From Serinicoccus kebangsaanensis (lineage in GTDB: Bacteria > Actinomycetota > Actinomycetes > Actinomycetales > Dermatophilaceae), in contig NZ_VSLG01000020.1 of assembly GCF_008919445.1 (NCBI RefSeq), positions 1 through 46,515 on the forward strand: a stretch of 46,515 nucleotides of DNA, read 5' to 3'. The notes beneath the pieces are model-generated. The model was not told the DNA's origin, made no database searches, and was given only the letters and a program-made list of their open reading frames with translations. Shown in pieces: positions 1 to 7,756 of the stretch (positions are counted from its first letter, which is position 1; each line of letters opens with the position of its first letter). A program made the translations under genes and the position numbers.

Positions 1-77
1 CGTCGACGAGGACAGGATCTCGGCAAGGGTCAACTTTCACCTGCCGTCACGGGGTCAGTTTTCACGTGCCGTCGACA
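1..77. mobile_element. End of an IS21-family-like insertion sequence (partial)
   Basis: Two near-identical blocks of the form GGGTCA-nn-TTTCAC-n-TGCCGTC lie at 27-48 and 52-73, spaced 25 bases apart, and the second runs into GTCGACA ending at about base 77. Repeated terminal blocks of this kind (GGGGTCAnTTTTCA..TGCCG..GACA) are typical of the ends of IS21-type elements (istA/istB). The rest of the element lies outside the window to the left. Sequence after base 77 is the host gene it appears to have entered. The family call rests on memory of IS21 terminal repeats; the transposase genes are not visible. Confidence 0.6.
27..73. repeat. Tandem terminal repeats of the insertion sequence
   Basis: Copy 1 is at 27-48 and copy 2 at 52-73. 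They match at 19 of 22 positions, differing at the 7th, 8th and 15th bases. Multiple end repeats are the usual binding sites for the IS21-type transposase IstA. The outer copy (52-73) is the terminal one. Confidence 0.7.
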
Positions 78-235
78 CCGAGTTTCGAGGAACCGGACTA
101 GGCACTGCCTTGACCCAGCGAGCCCTAGCCCTTGCCCCGGGCCTGCCAGCCACGCTCAGCAGCAGCAAGATGGGCTACGGGGTCTACCGCAGGCTCGGTT
201 TCGTCGACGTAGGTCGTCCGATTCACTGGGCATGA
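78..235 (+). pseudogene. GNAT N-acetyltransferase, C-terminal remnant
   Basis: About 52 codons read in one frame to TGA at 233-235. They carry the two C-terminal landmarks of the GNAT fold: an acetyl-CoA loop of the form FRGTGLGTALTQRAL and, near the end, YRRLGFVDVG. A complete GNAT protein has about 150 residues, so the N-terminal two thirds are missing, replaced at base 77 by the insertion-sequence end. The frame stays open leftward through the IS end to base 2, but that part does not look like GNAT sequence. Codons such as CTA, CTT, ACT and CGA are unlike the core genes further right. The substrate cannot be judged from the remnant. Confidence 0.7.
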
Positions 236-406
236 CCAACATAGACCACAGCGAGTTCCACGCGCCGCACGCCAAGTGAGGCCAACCTTGGCTGGAGTCG
301 ACAACCCCAGGCCGCAAAACTCGCGGCGACACCTGAAGCATCCTGTACTGCCGCACCGAGCGTGGCCGCACGCTCCTGCCGCGCTGCGACTGTGACCTTG
401 AGCCGC

Positions 407-424
407 CTGACTGGAATCAGTCAG
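407..424 (-). terminator. Small hairpin over the stop codon of the 417-959 gene
   Basis: CTGACTG (407-413) and CAGTCAG (418-424) form a perfect 7-bp stem with loop GAAT, straddling the stop codon of the minus-strand gene at 417-419. It is short and has no clear U tract, so a terminator role is only possible. Confidence 0.3.
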
Positions 425-959
425 CGCCCGGGAGGGCGTTCAATTCACGCGCCTCAGCCTCACGAGGGTCTGCAACTGCGCGTAGGTCGACATGCAGTTG
501 CACGACCGAGGGTCCGGCCGGGAAGCCTTCTGGCCGGACCGCACCGTTGTGGGCGTAGATCTCGATGCTGTGGTCATTCAGACGCCACCACCAGCTGGGT
601 CCGTGGCCCGCCGTTTCCTCGGTGGTCTCCTCGGGCGCTCCATGAACGTCGGCGACCTGCTGGGCCAACTCAGCCGCAGCGTCGCGGACGTCGTCCCAGC
701 CATGGTCGTCCCACAGGAACCAAAAGACGTCCGCGAATCGCTCATGGTACGTGCTCCACCCTGCCCGAGCCGTGCCCCATATGGGCATCGAGGCCATATG
801 CCAGGATCGACCACTGCCCTCAGCGGGTGTCTCTTCTGCAGTCTCAGTCGCGATGCCCTTGGAGCGCAGCCACGGAAGTCCATCGTCGATACCTTCTGGC
901 CAAGGTGATCGCAGAATGGATGTGAGCTGGGACGCGACTTCTTGCGGCGACGGCCTCAT
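417..959 (-). CDS. Uncharacterised 180-residue protein
   Basis: I do not recognise this protein with confidence. It is acidic and rich in Trp (patches WFLWDDHGW and WWWR near residues 80-130) and ends in a segment VVQLHVDLRAVADPREAEARE. No signal peptide or membrane segment is visible, so a soluble cytoplasmic protein is likely. It is judged real because a TAGGGT -10 box lies exactly 6 bases before the ATG, the same leaderless layout as many core genes here, and because the composition is protein-like throughout. Short Trp-rich acidic actinobacterial proteins like this are sometimes immunity or DUF-type proteins, but nothing here proves that. It sits in the lower-GC accessory edge beside the insertion-sequence end. 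Confidence 0.6.
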   Translation of the reverse strand: MRPSPQEVASQLTSILRSPWPEGIDDGLPWLRSKGIATETAEETPAEGSGRSWHMASMPIWGTARAGWSTYHERFADVFWFLWDDHGWDDVRDAAAELAQQVADVHGAPEETTEETAGHGPSWWWRLNDHSIEIYAHNGAVRPEGFPAGPSVVQLHVDLRAVADPREAEARELNALPGAD

Positions 960-965
960 GACGGA

Positions 966-971
966 ACCCTA
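966..971 (-). promoter_or_regulatory. -10 box of a leaderless promoter (TAGGGT) for the 417-959 gene
   Basis: On the minus strand TAGGGT is followed by six bases (TCCGTC) and then the ATG. With transcription starting 6-7 bases after the -10 box, the mRNA would begin at or next to the start codon. No clear -35 box is seen. Confidence 0.5.
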
Positions 972-1031
972 GCGAGACAGACGCGACGTCGCCCTGGTCG
1001 AGCGCACTACTTTGCCGCGTGGAGCGTGGGG

Positions 1032-1331
1032 TCAGTGGTCGTGCTGCTGCAGGTCCTGTGCGACTCGATGCCTGAAATCCTTGTGCGTATTGCCTATGGG
1101 CAACTGCATCACCAGCCGCGCCTGAACTTCATCCCAGCCGAAGGAATCCTGCAGCGCGTGCAGCGCGTCGTCGAAGTCAGCCGATGCCGTCACCGTCTGC
1201 AGAACTCGGATGGGGTCCTTCAGGGCTTCGTCAACGGCGGCAAGGGCGTGCAGGCGCTGGTCAGGCATGCCCGAGTCTGGCACGGCTGGCCTCCATCCAG
1301 TGCGCGCTACTGCCGCCAGGAGGCCAGCCAC
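1032..1331 (-). CDS. Small protein resembling the GyrA/ParC coiled-coil segment
   Basis: A 99-residue protein. Residues from about 25 on line up with the tower/coiled-coil region of GyrA: RLHALAAVDEAL matches the RxHIL..LxxAL of gyrase A, an evenly spaced helix follows, then FGWDEVQARLVMQL matches the gyrase signature (D)(E)(I)QAxAILDMQL. The breakage-reunion (Tyr) domain and the DNA-wrapping propeller are absent, so it cannot be a topoisomerase by itself. The GTG start at 1331 is supported by GGAGGT 8 bases upstream; a later ATG at 1268 has no good SD. It could be a regulator that mimics gyrase, or a degenerate gyrase-like fragment that stayed open. The resemblance was judged by eye. Confidence 0.5.
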   Translation of the reverse strand: MAGLLAAVARTGWRPAVPDSGMPDQRLHALAAVDEALKDPIRVLQTVTASADFDDALHALQDSFGWDEVQARLVMQLPIGNTHKDFRHRVAQDLQQHDH

Positions 1332-1461
1332 GCTCGTCCACCTCCGCCGCGTCGCACCGTTCGTTCAAGACGCGGTCTCTGGGAGTCGGTGTGTCCGATG
1401 TGACCTGTCGACGCAACTGTCCGCCGGGCACGGTCCGAGTGCGCCGTCCGGAAACTACGCT

Positions 1462-1644
1462 CTATTCGTCACCCTCGTCTTCGGCGACGGGAATCAGTTC
1501 GGATGTTGGGATGATGTTCATGCCATCGTTCGGGAACCTAACGTGAGCGTCCCCATTGTGATCTCTGACTACGTACACGATGCCGACTTCACCCCCGGCA
1601 GCCTCTTTCCATCGCACTCTGTCACCCTGCTGGATCCCATCCAT
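1462..1644 (-). CDS. Small hypothetical protein, SH3/KOW-like
   Basis: A 60-residue protein starting at an ATG preceded by GGAGGG about 4 bases upstream. It begins with QQGDRVRWKEAAGGEVGIV, continues with a short beta-rich stretch (DAHVRFPNDGMNIIPTSELIPV) and ends in an acidic tail. The pattern GDRVRW..GGE.G.V is what small SH3-like or KOW barrels look like, but the family cannot be named. The frame stays open upstream to 1866, but the upstream part reads as low-quality sequence, so the shorter form is preferred. Function unknown. Confidence 0.45.
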   Translation of the reverse strand: MDGIQQGDRVRWKEAAGGEVGIVYVVRDHNGDAHVRFPNDGMNIIPTSELIPVAEDEGDE

Positions 1645-1880
1645 TGCCCTCCACCATCCTCTCAACGGTCTACGCACGAGCCCTCTGTGCTCGAACCCCA
1701 TCGCACCGTACCGCCCGTCACCTTGCCGACGCGTCGGATCGGCCGCCTGGAGGACGGCCATACCCATCCGACTCTGCCGCGAAGCGCGCGTCGTGAGCGA
1801 GACGTCGCATGGAATTGGGAGACACGCCCTAGTGCCCGGACGCACCTGGCGCCCGATCCACCGCATAAGGTGGCGGCTCT

Positions 1881-3155
1881 ATGCCCCTGGACCTTCCCGT
1901 CGCCGCCCGCACGCTGCCCAACGGTCTGCGTGTCGTCGTGAGCGAGGACCACGCCGTCCCGAGCGTCAGCATGAGCCTGTGGGTGGACGTGGGCTCGCGT
2001 CACGAGCAGGCAGGGCGGACCGGGCTGGCGCACCTGTTCGAGCACCTCATGTTCCAGGGCAGCGAGCTGGTCGCGGAGGGTGAGCACATGGCCTCGCTCA
2101 TGGCCCACGGAGGCCGGGCGAACGCGACCACGAGCTTCGACCGGACCGCCTACGTGCAGTCGGTGCCGCGGAACTGCCTCGACCTGGCGCTGTGGCTGGA
2201 GGCGGACCGTCAGGGCCACCTCCTGCCGGCGCTGACGCAGGAGAACCTGGACAACCAGCGGGACGTGGTCGTGGAGGAGAAGCGGCAGCGCTACGACACC
2301 GTCCCCTACGGCACCGCCCTGCTCCTGCTCGGCGAGCTGCTCTTCCCCGCCGGCCATCCCTATGCGCACCCCACGATCGGCTCCATGGCGGACCTGGCGG
2401 CGGCCGGCTTGGAGGACGCCCACGCCTTCTACCGGGCGCACTACGGGCCGCGGACCAGCATCCTGACCCTGGTCGGAGACCTCACCGCGGACGAGGGGTT
2501 CGGTCTCGCCGAGCGCTACTTCGGGCACCTCGAGGACGCCACCACCGCCCGTCCGCCGACCACCGCCGCGCTGCCCCCGCTGCAGACCCCGGCCCGGACG
2601 GTGGTGACCGACGAGGGGGTGCCCTCCGAGCGGATCTACCTGGCCGCCCGGCTGCCCGCCGTCACCGACGAGGAGTTCCTGGCCTGCGCCCTCGCCCTCG
2701 ATGCGCTGGCCACGCTGAGCATCTCCCGGGTGCACGAGTCACTGGTCCGCGGCTCGGAGGTCGCCAGCGGCGCCTCCGCCACGGCCCTCGGCCTGCGGGA
2801 CGGCACCTCGATCGGGCTCATCGTCGTGGACGTGACCGAGGGCACCGACCCGGCGGAGGTCGAGCAGCAGCTGGCGGAGCTGCTCCGCGACTTCGCCGTC
2901 ACCGGCCCGCGCGAGGTGGAGCTCGAGGCGTCCCGGGCGGACAGCGAGAGGTCGTGGCTGGAGGCGCTGGCCGGGTACGACGAGCGGGCCGAGCTGCTCA
3001 GCCGGGCCGCTCTGCTCTTCGGCGACGCCGGCCAGGTCAACGACCATCTCGACCGCGTCCTCGCCGTCACCGGCGACCAGGTGCGGGGCGCGGCCGGCCG
3101 CTACCTCGTGCCCGAGGCGATGGCGACCCTCGTCTACCGCTGGGAGGAGGGGTGA
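1881..3155 (+). CDS. M16-family zinc metallopeptidase (active subunit)
   Basis: A 424-residue insulinase/processing-peptidase family protein. The inverted zinc motif HxxEH is present (His51, Glu54, His55 in HLFEHLMF), and the third metal ligand is Glu132 in VVVEEKR, at the family spacing. The start ATG follows a possible AAGG/GGTGG SD. The next gene begins one base inside this stop codon (TGATG), and that partner lacks the zinc motif, so the two probably form a catalytic/non-catalytic heterodimer as in mitochondrial processing peptidase and bacterial PqqF-like pairs. There is no signal peptide, so it should be cytoplasmic or loosely associated. It marks the left edge of typical high-GC core coding DNA. 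The natural substrate is unknown. Confidence 0.9.
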   Translation: MPLDLPVAARTLPNGLRVVVSEDHAVPSVSMSLWVDVGSRHEQAGRTGLAHLFEHLMFQGSELVAEGEHMASLMAHGGRANATTSFDRTAYVQSVPRNCLDLALWLEADRQGHLLPALTQENLDNQRDVVVEEKRQRYDTVPYGTALLLLGELLFPAGHPYAHPTIGSMADLAAAGLEDAHAFYRAHYGPRTSILTLVGDLTADEGFGLAERYFGHLEDATTARPPTTAALPPLQTPARTVVTDEGVPSERIYLAARLPAVTDEEFLACALALDALATLSISRVHESLVRGSEVASGASATALGLRDGTSIGLIVVDVTEGTDPAEVEQQLAELLRDFAVTGPREVELEASRADSERSWLEALAGYDERAELLSRAALLFGDAGQVNDHLDRVLAVTGDQVRGAAGRYLVPEAMATLVYRWEEG

Positions 3156-4537
3156 TGAGCGGCCGACGCGTCCGCCGGCGCCCCGAGGTCGGGCCGCCCC
3201 TGCCCTGGGAGTTCCCGGAGGCGTCGACCCGCACGCTGCCCAACGGGCTGCGTCTGCTGCTGGTCGACCTGCCCGGCCAGCACGTGCTGTCACTCCGGCT
3301 GGCCCTGGCGGCTCCGCCCTCGCAGGAGGAGCGCGGCACCGAGGGGTCGACCCTGATGATGGCGCGCTGCCTCGACGAGGGCACCGCATCCCGCGACGCC
3401 ACCGAGCTGGCGGAGCTCGTCGAGCGGCACGGCATCGCGCTGGGCGCCGGGGCGGGGGAGCGGGGCATCCACCTCGGTGTGGAGGTGACCGGGCGGCACC
3501 TGTCGCCCGCGCTCGACCTGCTGCTCGAGTGCCTGACCGAGCCGGCGTTCCCCGAGCGGGAGGTGGCCCGGCTGGTCCGGCACCGGCTCACCGACATCAC
3601 GCACGAGCTCGCCGACCCGACCGGGCTGGCGCAGCACGAGTTCCGGCAGGCCTACTTCGACCCGGACGGCCGGTCCCACCTCCCCCTGGGCGGGGTCGCA
3701 GCCACCGTCCGTGAGCTCACCCCGGACGTGCTGCGTGCCCGCCACGCCAGCCTGTCCCCGCAGGACGGGGTCCTCGTGCTGGCGGGTGACCTGTCCGGCG
3801 TCGTGGACCCCGAGGGGCTGCTGGTGCGCACGCTCGGGAGCTGGCGGCCGCGCAGCTCGCCGACGGCGCAGGAGCCGTCCCCCTCGCGGCGGGCCCCGGA
3901 CGCCGCCCGCCTGGTGGTCGTCCCCCGACCCGGCGCGGAGCAGACCGAGCTGCTGCTGGGTCGTCCCGGCCCGGATCGGCGCACACCTCACGGGTGGGGC
4001 ACCTACCAGGCTCTCGCGATGCTCTTCGGCGGTGCACCGCACGCCCGGTTGGACCGGGTGCTGCGCGAGGAGCGGGGCTACACCTACGGCATGCGGCTGG
4101 GCTTCCGCCCGCGCCGCAGGGGCGGTCAGTGCATGGTCGGCGGCGCCGTGCGGGCCGATGCCACGCTGCCCGCCCTGCAGGAGACCCTCCGGATCCTGGC
4201 GGTGCCGGGCGAGGACCTGACCGCACGAGAGGTGCGCGAGGCCGCCGACTTCGTCGCCATGACGGCCCCCGGACGGTACCTCACCGCCGACACCGTCGCC
4301 GACGAGCTCGTGTCCCTCCTCGACGACGGCCTGCAGCCGTCCGTGGTCACCCGCACCCTGCAGGAGCTGCGTGGCCTCACCGTGGAGCAGGCCGCCGGGG
4401 CGTGGGACGAGGTGCGGGACGGACCGGGGTGGACCGTGGTGGTGGTCGGCGACCCGGAGGCCACCCGCGGCGTGGCCGCCTCCGACCTCGGGCCGGTGGA
4501 GTCGGTCGAGGGGGCCGGCCCTGCGCGTCAGCCCTGA
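3155..4537 (+). CDS. M16-family peptidase-like protein, non-catalytic subunit
   Basis: A 460-residue M16-fold protein. TRTLPNGLRLLLVD near the N terminus matches the strand that opens the fold in its upstream neighbour, and a GDLSGV stretch near residue 210 matches the neighbour's GDLT. Where the partner has HxxEH, this one has STLMMARCLDEG, so both zinc His residues are gone. The C-terminal half keeps the usual M16 segment with LREERGYTYGMRLGF. It is co-translated with the catalytic subunit (1-base stop/start overlap). The 3' end overlaps the convergent hisN gene by about 10 bases. Its likely role is substrate binding in the heterodimer. Confidence 0.87.
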   Translation: MSGRRVRRRPEVGPPLPWEFPEASTRTLPNGLRLLLVDLPGQHVLSLRLALAAPPSQEERGTEGSTLMMARCLDEGTASRDATELAELVERHGIALGAGAGERGIHLGVEVTGRHLSPALDLLLECLTEPAFPEREVARLVRHRLTDITHELADPTGLAQHEFRQAYFDPDGRSHLPLGGVAATVRELTPDVLRARHASLSPQDGVLVLAGDLSGVVDPEGLLVRTLGSWRPRSSPTAQEPSPSRRAPDAARLVVVPRPGAEQTELLLGRPGPDRRTPHGWGTYQALAMLFGGAPHARLDRVLREERGYTYGMRLGFRPRRRGGQCMVGGAVRADATLPALQETLRILAVPGEDLTAREVREAADFVAMTAPGRYLTADTVADELVSLLDDGLQPSVVTRTLQELRGLTVEQAAGAWDEVRDGPGWTVVVVGDPEATRGVAASDLGPVESVEGAGPARQP

Positions 4538-5349
4538 GCCTCCTCGGCGCCGGCGAGGGTGGACAGGATCTCGGCGTGGAAGCGCCCGTTCGAGGAGATG
4601 ACCGCCTGGCCGGGGCTCTGGGCCGTGAGCGGCTGGGCTGCCGGCTCGCCGGAGGGATCGGTCACCGTGCCGCCGGCCTCCCGCAGCAGCGGGGCCAGCG
4701 TCGCCAGCTGCAGCGGGTCCGCCCACGCCGACAGGCTGACGTCGAGCGCTCCCTCGGCGACCAGGGCGTGGCTCCAGAACTCACCGTAGGCGCGGGTCCG
4801 CCACACCCGGTCGGTCAGCGCGCTGAAACCCGGCCCGTGGGGTCCGTGCATCCAGCCGGCCACGTCGTCGGCGGACAACGAGGCGTGCGCCAGCACACTC
4901 GTCGGGGAGACCGCGATCCGCCGTGCCCGGGCCAGGGTGCGCCCGGTCCAGGCGCCCGACCCGACGCCGGCCCACCACCGACGGGCCAGCATCGGGGCGG
5001 CCACCAGCCCGAGCACCGGCACGTCCTCGACGACCAGGCTGATCAGGGTCGCCCACACGGGCACCCCGCGGACGTAGTTCGCGGTCCCGTCGATCGGGTC
5101 GATCACCCACCGCCGGGCACCGTGACCGGTCGCGTCCATGGTGCGCCCCTCGACCCGGTCGCGCGGGCGGGTGCGGTGCAGCTGGTGCCGGAGCAGCTCC
5201 TCCAGGCGGGTCGCCGCGGGCGTGGTCAGCAACCCGTCGTCCCCCACCTGGACCTCGGCCTCGAGGGAACCGAAGAGGTCGAGCGAGGTGCGCTCCACCG
5301 CGTCCGCGAGGACGTGGGCGAGTCTCAGGTCGTCGTCGTAGCCAGCCAC
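4528..5349 (-). CDS. hisN: Histidinol-phosphatase, inositol-monophosphatase type (HisN)
   Basis: A 273-residue IMPase-fold enzyme expected to remove phosphate from L-histidinol phosphate in histidine synthesis. The metal motif IDPIDGT (Asp84, Asp87) is intact, Glu67 sits at the first metal site, Asp211 is the last ligand, and VRGVPVWATLISL and AYGEFWSHALVAEG resemble the mycobacterial HisN. One oddity: the TDAD motif usual in this family is replaced by TPAA near residues 43-46, removing an acidic residue close to the metal site. The GTG start is supported by TACGGT exactly 6 bases upstream (leaderless). It lies downstream of rsgA on the same strand, an order common in actinobacteria. A general inositol phosphatase is the alternative. 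Confidence 0.82.
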   Translation of the reverse strand: MAGYDDDLRLAHVLADAVERTSLDLFGSLEAEVQVGDDGLLTTPAATRLEELLRHQLHRTRPRDRVEGRTMDATGHGARRWVIDPIDGTANYVRGVPVWATLISLVVEDVPVLGLVAAPMLARRWWAGVGSGAWTGRTLARARRIAVSPTSVLAHASLSADDVAGWMHGPHGPGFSALTDRVWRTRAYGEFWSHALVAEGALDVSLSAWADPLQLATLAPLLREAGGTVTDPSGEPAAQPLTAQSPGQAVISSNGRFHAEILSTLAGAEEAQG

Positions 5350-5355
5350 CTGCTC

Positions 5356-5361
5356 ACCGTA
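5356..5361 (-). promoter_or_regulatory. -10 box of a leaderless promoter (TACGGT) for hisN
   Basis: TACGGT on the minus strand is followed by GAGCAG and then the GTG start. It lies in the 27 bases between rsgA and hisN, so hisN can be transcribed independently of the upstream operon. Confidence 0.55.
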
Positions 5362-5376
5362 ACCGCTGGTCAGCCC

Positions 5377-6408
5377 TCATCCGTGCTCATCGCTGCTCCG
5401 GCTGCGCAGCAGCCGCCGGAGCGACTCCAGCCGGGCTGCGCCGGCCGGTCCCGCCCGTCCGGCCCCGACCCAGTCGTCGAGGGCGCAGTCCGGCTCGTCG
5501 TGGCTGCAGCCGCGCGGGCACGACACGGTGCCACCGGCCAGGTCGTCGAAGTGCTCGACGAAGGTGTCCGGGTCCACGTGCCCCAGGCCGAAGGACCGGA
5601 CACCGGGTGTGTCCACCACCCACCCGCCCTCGGCCAGCTCCAGGGCGATCGCCGAGGTGGAGGTGTGCCGCCCACGACCGGTCACGGCGTTGACCTCGCC
5701 CGTCGCCCGCAGCGCGTCCGGGACGAGGGCGTTGACCAGGGTCGACTTGCCGACGCCCGAGTGGCCCACGAGCACGCTCGTGCGGTCCCGCAGCAGGGAC
5801 CGCACCAGGTCCACCGCCTCGGCGTCCAGCATCCGGCCCGCTCCGCCGTCGCCGGCGCTCCCGGTGACCACCGAGGGCACGTCGAGCGCGGTGTAGTGCT
5901 GGAGGAAGCCGTCCGGAGAGGCCAGGTCGGCCTTGGTGAGGACCAGGAGGGGGTCGAGCCCGGCGTCGTAGGCGGCGACCAGGCACCGGTCGACCATCCG
6001 CTCACGGGGCGCGGGGTCCGCGAGGGCGGTCACGATGACGAGCTGGTCGGCGTTGGCGACGATGACCCGCTCGACGGTGTCGGTGTCGTCGGCGCTGCGG
6101 CGCAGCACGGTGCGGCGCTCCTCGACGCGGACGATCCGGGCCAGGGTGTCCGGCCGGCCCGAGGTGTCGCCGACCATCGCGACCCGGTCACCGACCACGA
6201 TGCGGCTCCGGCCGAGCTCGCGGGCCCGCATGGCGACGACGGTCCGGTCCGCGAGCCGGGTGGTGTAGCGACCACGATCGACGGTCGTCACCATGCCCAC
6301 GACGGCGTCCTCGTGGGAGGGCCGGTCCTTGGTGCGGGGCCGCGACCCCTTGCGCGAGGGCCGGACGCGCACGTCCGACTCGTCGAGGTGGTCGTACCGA
6401 CCGCTCAC
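5377..6408 (-). CDS. rsgA: Ribosome small-subunit-dependent GTPase RsgA
   Basis: A circularly permuted GTPase of about 343 residues that helps late maturation of the 30S subunit. An N-terminal OB-like region is followed by the permuted G motifs: TKAD (G4), then GHSGVGKST (G1 P-loop), then DTPGV (G3). A C-terminal zinc knuckle CPRGCSH..DC closes it. The GTG at 6408 is chosen because it lies 7 bases after the aroA stop; upstream sequence in this frame is only the shadow of aroA. It is the next gene of the aroA operon, an arrangement also known near sigH in mycobacteria. Confidence 0.92.
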   Translation of the reverse strand: MSGRYDHLDESDVRVRPSRKGSRPRTKDRPSHEDAVVGMVTTVDRGRYTTRLADRTVVAMRARELGRSRIVVGDRVAMVGDTSGRPDTLARIVRVEERRTVLRRSADDTDTVERVIVANADQLVIVTALADPAPRERMVDRCLVAAYDAGLDPLLVLTKADLASPDGFLQHYTALDVPSVVTGSAGDGGAGRMLDAEAVDLVRSLLRDRTSVLVGHSGVGKSTLVNALVPDALRATGEVNAVTGRGRHTSTSAIALELAEGGWVVDTPGVRSFGLGHVDPDTFVEHFDDLAGGTVSCPRGCSHDEPDCALDDWVGAGRAGPAGAARLESLRRLLRSRSSDEHG

Positions 6409-6415
6409 GGGGTGG

Positions 6416-7756
6416 TCACCGCACCACCGGCGAGGGCACGGCGGTGGCGACCGCCCTCTCCCAGGCGGCGTCGAAGCCCGGGAAGGTCTTGTCCGCCGTC
6501 GCCACGTCCTCGACCTCGACGCCGTCGACCCTCGATCCGACGACGGCGGCGAACATCGCCATGCGGTGGTCGTGGTAGGTCCGGCAGCGCGCGCCGTGCA
6601 ACGGGCCAGGGTGGACCTCCAGCCCGTCCGGGCGTTCCCGTGCCCCAGCACCGAGCCGCTCGAGCTCGGTGCGCAGCGCCGCCAGGCGGTCGGTCTCGTG
6701 GCCGCGCAGGTGGCCGATGCCGCTGAGCCGGCTGGGCGAGGTGGCCAGGGCGCACAGGGCCGCGACGACGGGCGTGAGCTCGCCGACCTCCGACAGGTCG
6801 AGATCCACGCCGTCCAGGCTCCCGTCCGCCCGGCCGTGGGCCTCGAGGCCACGCTCGGTCAGCTCGGTCCGTGCCCCCATGGCCGCGAGGATCTCACGCA
6901 TCCTCATCCCGGGCTGGGTGGTCCGCTCGGGCCAGCCCGGGACCACCACGCGGCCCCCGGTCGCCGCCGCCAGCGCCACGAACGGCGCCGCCGAGGACAG
7001 GTCCGGCTCGACGACCGCGTCGACGGCTTGGACCGCACCCGGATGGACCCGCCAGCTCGACGGCGTGGGCCGGTCCACCCGCACCCCGGCCGTGCGCAGC
7101 ACGTCGAGGGTCATCTCGATGTGCGGCACGCTGGGCAGGACCTCGCCCACGTGCTGCAGCAGCATGCCGCGGGGGTATGCCGCGCCCGCGAGCAGCAGCG
7201 CGGAGACGAACTGGGAGCTCGCGGAGGCGTCGATGCGCACCTCCGGCACGGAGCCGACGTCCGGCCCGGCGGCGCCGCGGACGCCACCGTCCACGACGAA
7301 GGGCAGGGTGCCCGCGCCCTCCTCCTCCACCCTCGCCCCGAGGGCGCGCATGCCGTCCAGGACCGGGCCGACCGGCCGGGTCCGAGCGCTCGGGTGCCCG
7401 TCGAACCGGACCGGCCCGTCGGCGAGCGCGGCCACCGGAGGCACGAACCGCATGACGGTGCCGGCCTGACCGCAGTCGATGTCCGTGCCGCCGCGCAGTC
7501 CCCCGGTCGGTGGCCGGATCAGCCATCGGGCCGCATCGGTGTCGTCGACCTCCGCGCCGAGGGCGCGCAGGGCGGCGACCATCCGCTCGCTGTCCCGGGA
7601 ACGCAGCGGTTGGGTCAGTGAGCCGGGTCCGTCGGCGAGGAGGGCCAGCACCAGCCAGCGGTTGGTCAGGGACTTGCTGCCCGGGATCCGGACCGTGGCG
7701 TCGACCGGGCCCGGCGCGGCGGGTGCGGCCCACCAGCTCGGCGGCCCAGTGCTCAT
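6416..7756 (-). CDS. aroA: 3-phosphoshikimate 1-carboxyvinyltransferase (EPSP synthase)
   Basis: A 446-residue enzyme joining shikimate-3-phosphate and PEP in the aromatic amino acid pathway. The shikimate-3-phosphate loop PGSKSLTNRW is near residue 25, CGQAGTVMRF matches the conserved GNAGTxxR region, RTRPVGPVLDGMRALGA lies mid-protein, and YHDHRMAMFAAVVG near the C terminus is the family signature. Length is normal. The ATG overlaps the stop of the upstream hydrolase (ATGA), so the two are probably translationally coupled. No frameshift seen. Confidence 0.95.
   Translation of the reverse strand: MSTGPPSWWAAPAAPGPVDATVRIPGSKSLTNRWLVLALLADGPGSLTQPLRSRDSERMVAALRALGAEVDDTDAARWLIRPPTGGLRGGTDIDCGQAGTVMRFVPPVAALADGPVRFDGHPSARTRPVGPVLDGMRALGARVEEEGAGTLPFVVDGGVRGAAGPDVGSVPEVRIDASASSQFVSALLLAGAAYPRGMLLQHVGEVLPSVPHIEMTLDVLRTAGVRVDRPTPSSWRVHPGAVQAVDAVVEPDLSSAAPFVALAAATGGRVVVPGWPERTTQPGMRMREILAAMGARTELTERGLEAHGRADGSLDGVDLDLSEVGELTPVVAALCALATSPSRLSGIGHLRGHETDRLAALRTELERLGAGARERPDGLEVHPGPLHGARCRTYHDHRMAMFAAVVGSRVDGVEVEDVATADKTFPGFDAAWERAVATAVPSPVVR

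Noticed and set aside
2-235. One open frame running from the IS end into the GNAT remnant
   Set aside because: The part before base 78 is the terminal repeat region and encodes no GNAT-like residues; the open frame is coincidence.
362-972. Plus-strand frames opposite the 417-959 gene
   Set aside because: Their codon choice and composition are poor, and the minus-strand frame has a leaderless start signal and protein-like sequence.
1645-1866. N-terminal extension of the small 1462-1644 protein
   Set aside because: The extended part has no SD-supported start and reads as unstructured Arg-rich sequence; the ATG at 1644 has a good SD.
5377-6852. A longer RsgA starting inside aroA
   Set aside because: The first 148 codons are only the frame-shifted shadow of aroA; the GTG at 6408 just after the aroA stop fits the family length.
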